Positions 15,391 through 17,423 of a stretch of 17,423 nucleotides of DNA are shown in pieces. The stretch is from Neovahlkampfia damariscottae (Eukaryota > Heterolobosea > Selenaionea > Neovahlkampfiida > Neovahlkampfiidae), in assembly GCA_016618085.1 (NCBI GenBank), contig JABLTG010000267.1, positions 1 through 17,423 of the forward strand. Direction: 5' to 3'. The notes beneath the pieces are model-generated. The model did no database searches. It saw nothing but the letters and a program-made list of their open reading frames with translations, and had not been told where the DNA came from. The stretch's first letter is position 1; each line of letters begins with the position of its first letter. The position numbers and the translations under genes were made by a program.

Positions 15391-16127
15391 CTAATTCTTT
15401 ATTTTTTTGACTTCATTTTCTTCAATAATTTCGTTTTTAAAATCAATTAATTGTATATCACTGAGTTTACTGGCTAATTCAGGTGAGAATTTACCCAAAA
15501 CGTATTGAAATATTTTTTGATTTTCTTTTGATTGTTTCAATAAATTATTCAAATTTAAAATTTCAAAATTTGAATCTTTCAGACTATTTTGTAGTTCTAT
15601 TAAATTTAATTCTAATTTTTTATTCTCTTTCAAAATTCTTTTTTTTTCCAAGTTCAATTCGTCCATTGAAATCTGTTTTTTTTCAATTTGATTTTCCAAA
15701 GATAAAATCTTTTCTCTTGAGTTATTCAAGTCAATTTCAATGTCTTTTAATAATTTTTTTAATGATATTTCAATTTGTTTGTGAAAATTCAATTTTTTTT
15801 TTAACTCTTCATTTCTATGGTTGTTTGAATTTTTATTTTTTTTTACTCTTTTTCTAAGGATTCATTTTCATTTGTAATTTGACGATTAACTTCAATTTCT
15901 TGTTGTATTTTTTGTGTTAATTCAATTAATGAATCATTTTTTTTTCTCATTTGGTATTCCATTGTTATGATGATTTCACCAAGCAAGTATTCTCTTGGTC
16001 TTGAAAATGTATATCCTAATAAAATACCAATAATTAATGAAATGATTTTATATTCTTTGAATATATTATACAAGTATAGTAAAATTCTTTTTATCAAACT
16101 CTCTTTATTTTCATCTTCTTTTTCCAT
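15391..16127 (-). CDS. Membrane-anchored coiled-coil protein, two exons
   Basis: On the minus strand, exon 1 is 16127-15847 and exon 2 is 15814-15391, with a 32-nt intron (GTAAAA...CATAG). The splice joins SLEKE to NEELKKKL in phase 2, giving 234 residues; without it two unrelated frames would be needed. Residues 25-45 contain one membrane helix (YKIISLIIGILLGYTF) after a short charged N-terminus. From about residue 55 to 200 the protein is an almost continuous heptad-rich coiled coil (LNLEKKRILKENKKLELNL and similar). It ends with a short acidic-basic tail. This is a signal-anchor tether-like architecture; no family is recognised. CCAATTAAATTC lies upstream near 16143-16154. Confidence 0.72.
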
Positions 16128-16186
16128 TCAAATTTTTTTGTTTGAATTTAATTGGATAGGAAAAAAAATGAAAATAAAATGTTGTT

Positions 16187-17009
16187 TTAACTTGATTTTT
16201 CAATTTTTCTTCTTTGATCAAAAACTTTATAAGTTCCCATCAATTGATCCCGAAAAGTAAAAAATGAACCGTAATTATCAACGCCATACTACAACAAAAG
16301 TTGAACGCAATTAAATTTGACTAAATGATGGCATTCATGAAATTTTGACCCACCATAGAATGGAATTATCTTTTTAATTGGGTTAATAAAAGGAAGATCG
16401 TATCCACTATTTCAATAATTAAAATTTCAAAGAATTAAACCTGTGCTCATTTGATGTTTGTATCATTCTAATAAATAGCCACAACATCAATGTTGCCATA
16501 TGTTTCTCCTTTAATATAATAGGTCCAAAAAAAGTTGGAATTAAATTTCCAAGAGTTGATTCAATTGGATGAGCCAGAACTACAACAATCCCCATAGTTT
16601 GTTTGAATTCATGATGTTTTGAATGATATTTCCTATTCAAAATTAAGAATCAAAAACGTGATTCACTTCATTAGATAAGGTTGATGAAAAAAATAATGTA
16701 TCGTGTGGCAGGACTGTGCCAATAAACAAGTTTATTTTACACAATGAAGGAAATTCAAAACCTGACGGTTTTTCTTCCAGCTTCGCCTTGAGCAATTTAA
16801 TAACTCCAATCTAATTGAAACATTTAATTTATTACTTTAATTTACAATTACCACTTTACCAATTAAATTTTAACAAAAAGGAATAAGATAAATAATTGGT
16901 AATATGGTAAGGTGGTTTTAGGAAAATCTGAAACTTTTAAAAAATGGTCAATTTTACAGGGAAGGATTTTAAGAGCTGACCAACCTACCAAATGACCGGT
17001 CAATAAAAA
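16187..17009 (-). pseudogene. Sterol desaturase / fatty acid hydroxylase-like gene, first His box missing
   Basis: Reading the minus strand, exons 16632-16441, 16406-16322 and 16288-16187 join across introns of 34 and 33 nt: ...IQTSNEH|SGYDLPFINPIKKII, then FHECHHL|YGVDNYGSFFTFRD and a TAA. A further intron (16666-16633) precedes KYHSKHHEFKQTMGI. These are hallmarks of the C-4 methylsterol oxidase/fatty acid hydroxylase superfamily, di-iron membrane enzymes using three His boxes. HSKHH and HECHH are present, as are AHPIES and HSGYDLP. Upstream, FEFPSL and LPHDTLFF are in frame but shift at a seven-T run before FHQPYLMKK, and the usual 'YW.HR..H' stretch (about six residues) is absent. Earlier exons (16810-16667 and about 17009-16875) are tentative, and the true start was not found. 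Either the gene is dead or this copy carries a deletion. Confidence 0.68.
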
Positions 17010-17076
17010 CTGGAAATTAAATATTGACAACAACTACTGGGAGTATCGCTGACAACTGAATGTCGGCAACAACTAC
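17010..17076 (-). repeat. Two tandem 28-nt intron-like units
   Basis: On the minus strand, 17076-17049 and 17037-17010 both begin GTAGTTGTTG and end CAG, are 28 nt long and lie 11 nt apart. They differ at seven positions, mostly C/T and G/A changes. They may be two tiny introns, a duplicated intron, or a plain tandem repeat in the 5' part of the hydroxylase gene. Confidence 0.5.
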
Positions 17077-17299
17077 CAGCTGGGTGGCAAATTGAAATTG
17101 CAAATGATTGGTTGATTCCTTCTAATCACGACTTCAATGTCATAATTAGAACCTTTTTCATCTTTGATTTTATAACCAATAAAAATATTCAAAAAATAAA
17201 TTTTCGGAAAATTATTGTCCAACAGAAACGAAGGAAAATTGAAACTCGAGTTTGAAAAAACAACCAATCAAATTAATCGTTTTTGTTTCAAATGGAGAT
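17077..17299. other. Region with ATTGG motifs, no firm gene
   Basis: It contains two ATTGG/CCAAT words on the minus strand (around 17105-17115 and 17260-17268) and TTTATTGGTTATAAAATC before an ATG near 17160, which could be the start of the hydroxylase gene. The open frame across it has no ATG and was not accepted as a gene. Confidence 0.35.
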
Positions 17300-17423
17300 T
17301 TATTTTTTTTCATCACTTTCATAATAATATTCCTTGAAAAATTCAAATATTTTTGAAAAAGTCTTTGTCCAAAGATCTCTATTTACAAACATACTTTGCT
17401 TATTTACAACTTCAATTTTTTTT
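17300..17423 (-). CDS. Partial CDS, 3' end of a gene entering from the right
   Basis: On the minus strand, from the right edge to a TAA at 17302-17300, about 40 codons are open. They read KIEVVNKQSMFVNRDLW, then TKTFSKIFEFFKEYYYE and SDEKK. Composition and the charged C-terminal end look like a genuine protein tail, though the piece is too short to assign. The start lies outside the window. Confidence 0.5.
   Translation of the reverse strand, partial: KKIEVVNKQSMFVNRDLWTKTFSKIFEFFKEYYYESDEKK

Noticed and set aside
15483-16260. Hydrophobic plus-strand frames opposite the coiled-coil gene
   Set aside because: Lys/Glu-rich coiled coils read as Phe/Leu/Ser-rich frames in antisense; the minus-strand gene has a consistent splice and heptad pattern.
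16714-16740. A 27-nt intron (GTAAAATAAAC...GGCACAG) in the hydroxylase gene
   Set aside because: Shorter than every other intron here, and reading straight through gives an in-frame stretch (CKINLFIGTVLPHDTLFF) that matches the expected membrane segment.
1-17423. tRNA or rRNA genes
   Set aside because: No cloverleaf-like stem set with A/B box words and no conserved rRNA words were noticed on either strand; this was by eye only.

Overview
The window is AT-rich eukaryotic DNA, most likely from a unicellular, free-living protist with a compact genome. Three genes can be assigned with confidence: a spliceosomal ESS2/DGCR14 protein, a mucolipin (TRPML)-type channel and a B-box/filamin protein. 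Spliceosomal introns are only about 32-41 nt, usually begin GTAA, GTGA or GTTT and end in a T-run plus AG, and many carry TTTAAC near the 3' end. TAA and TGA both act as stops under the standard code. The genus cannot be named from sequence alone; an amoeboid or heterolobosean-like protist is a guess.

Region 1 (1-2300) is a block of six tightly spaced, intronless, same-strand small genes. Each has an AT-only start context of the TATATAATG or TAATAATG kind. The products include a DUF4116-like protein, a membrane/coiled-coil protein with a CCG motif and a zinc-cluster protein. It looks like a piece of giant (nucleocytoplasmic large DNA) virus sequence embedded in, or joined to, the host genome. 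Region 2 (about 2350-2960) is a boundary zone: a 125-bp tandem repeat in two copies, then a frameshifted remnant of a GIY-YIG nuclease.

Region 3 (3078-6187) holds an intact beta-rich gene of unknown function on the plus strand. Opposite it is a minus-strand run of three broken genes, one of them a permuted NlpC/P60-like cysteine hydrolase. The intact gene and the nearest minus gene share an almost identical upstream element at the same distance from their start codons, so they probably belong to one foreign or formerly mobile element.

Region 4 (6270-15400) is the host gene core: a B-box/filamin/discoidin-like protein; ESS2, whose stop lies 8 nt from the B-box gene's stop; two poorly resolved short genes; and a three-gene array. 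In that array a seven-exon mucolipin-like channel is flanked by two paralogous secreted, very basic, cysteine-rich proteins. The cysteines form two 17-Cys modules with near-mirror-symmetric spacing. A small two-exon unknown gene follows. Most core genes carry an ATTGG/CCAAT motif 10-50 nt upstream of the ATG; the viral-like block does not.

Region 5 (15391-17423, minus strand) contains a membrane-anchored coiled-coil gene, a multi-exon sterol-desaturase/fatty-acid-hydroxylase gene that seems to have lost its first histidine box, a tandem intron-like repeat, and the 3' end of another gene running in from the right edge.
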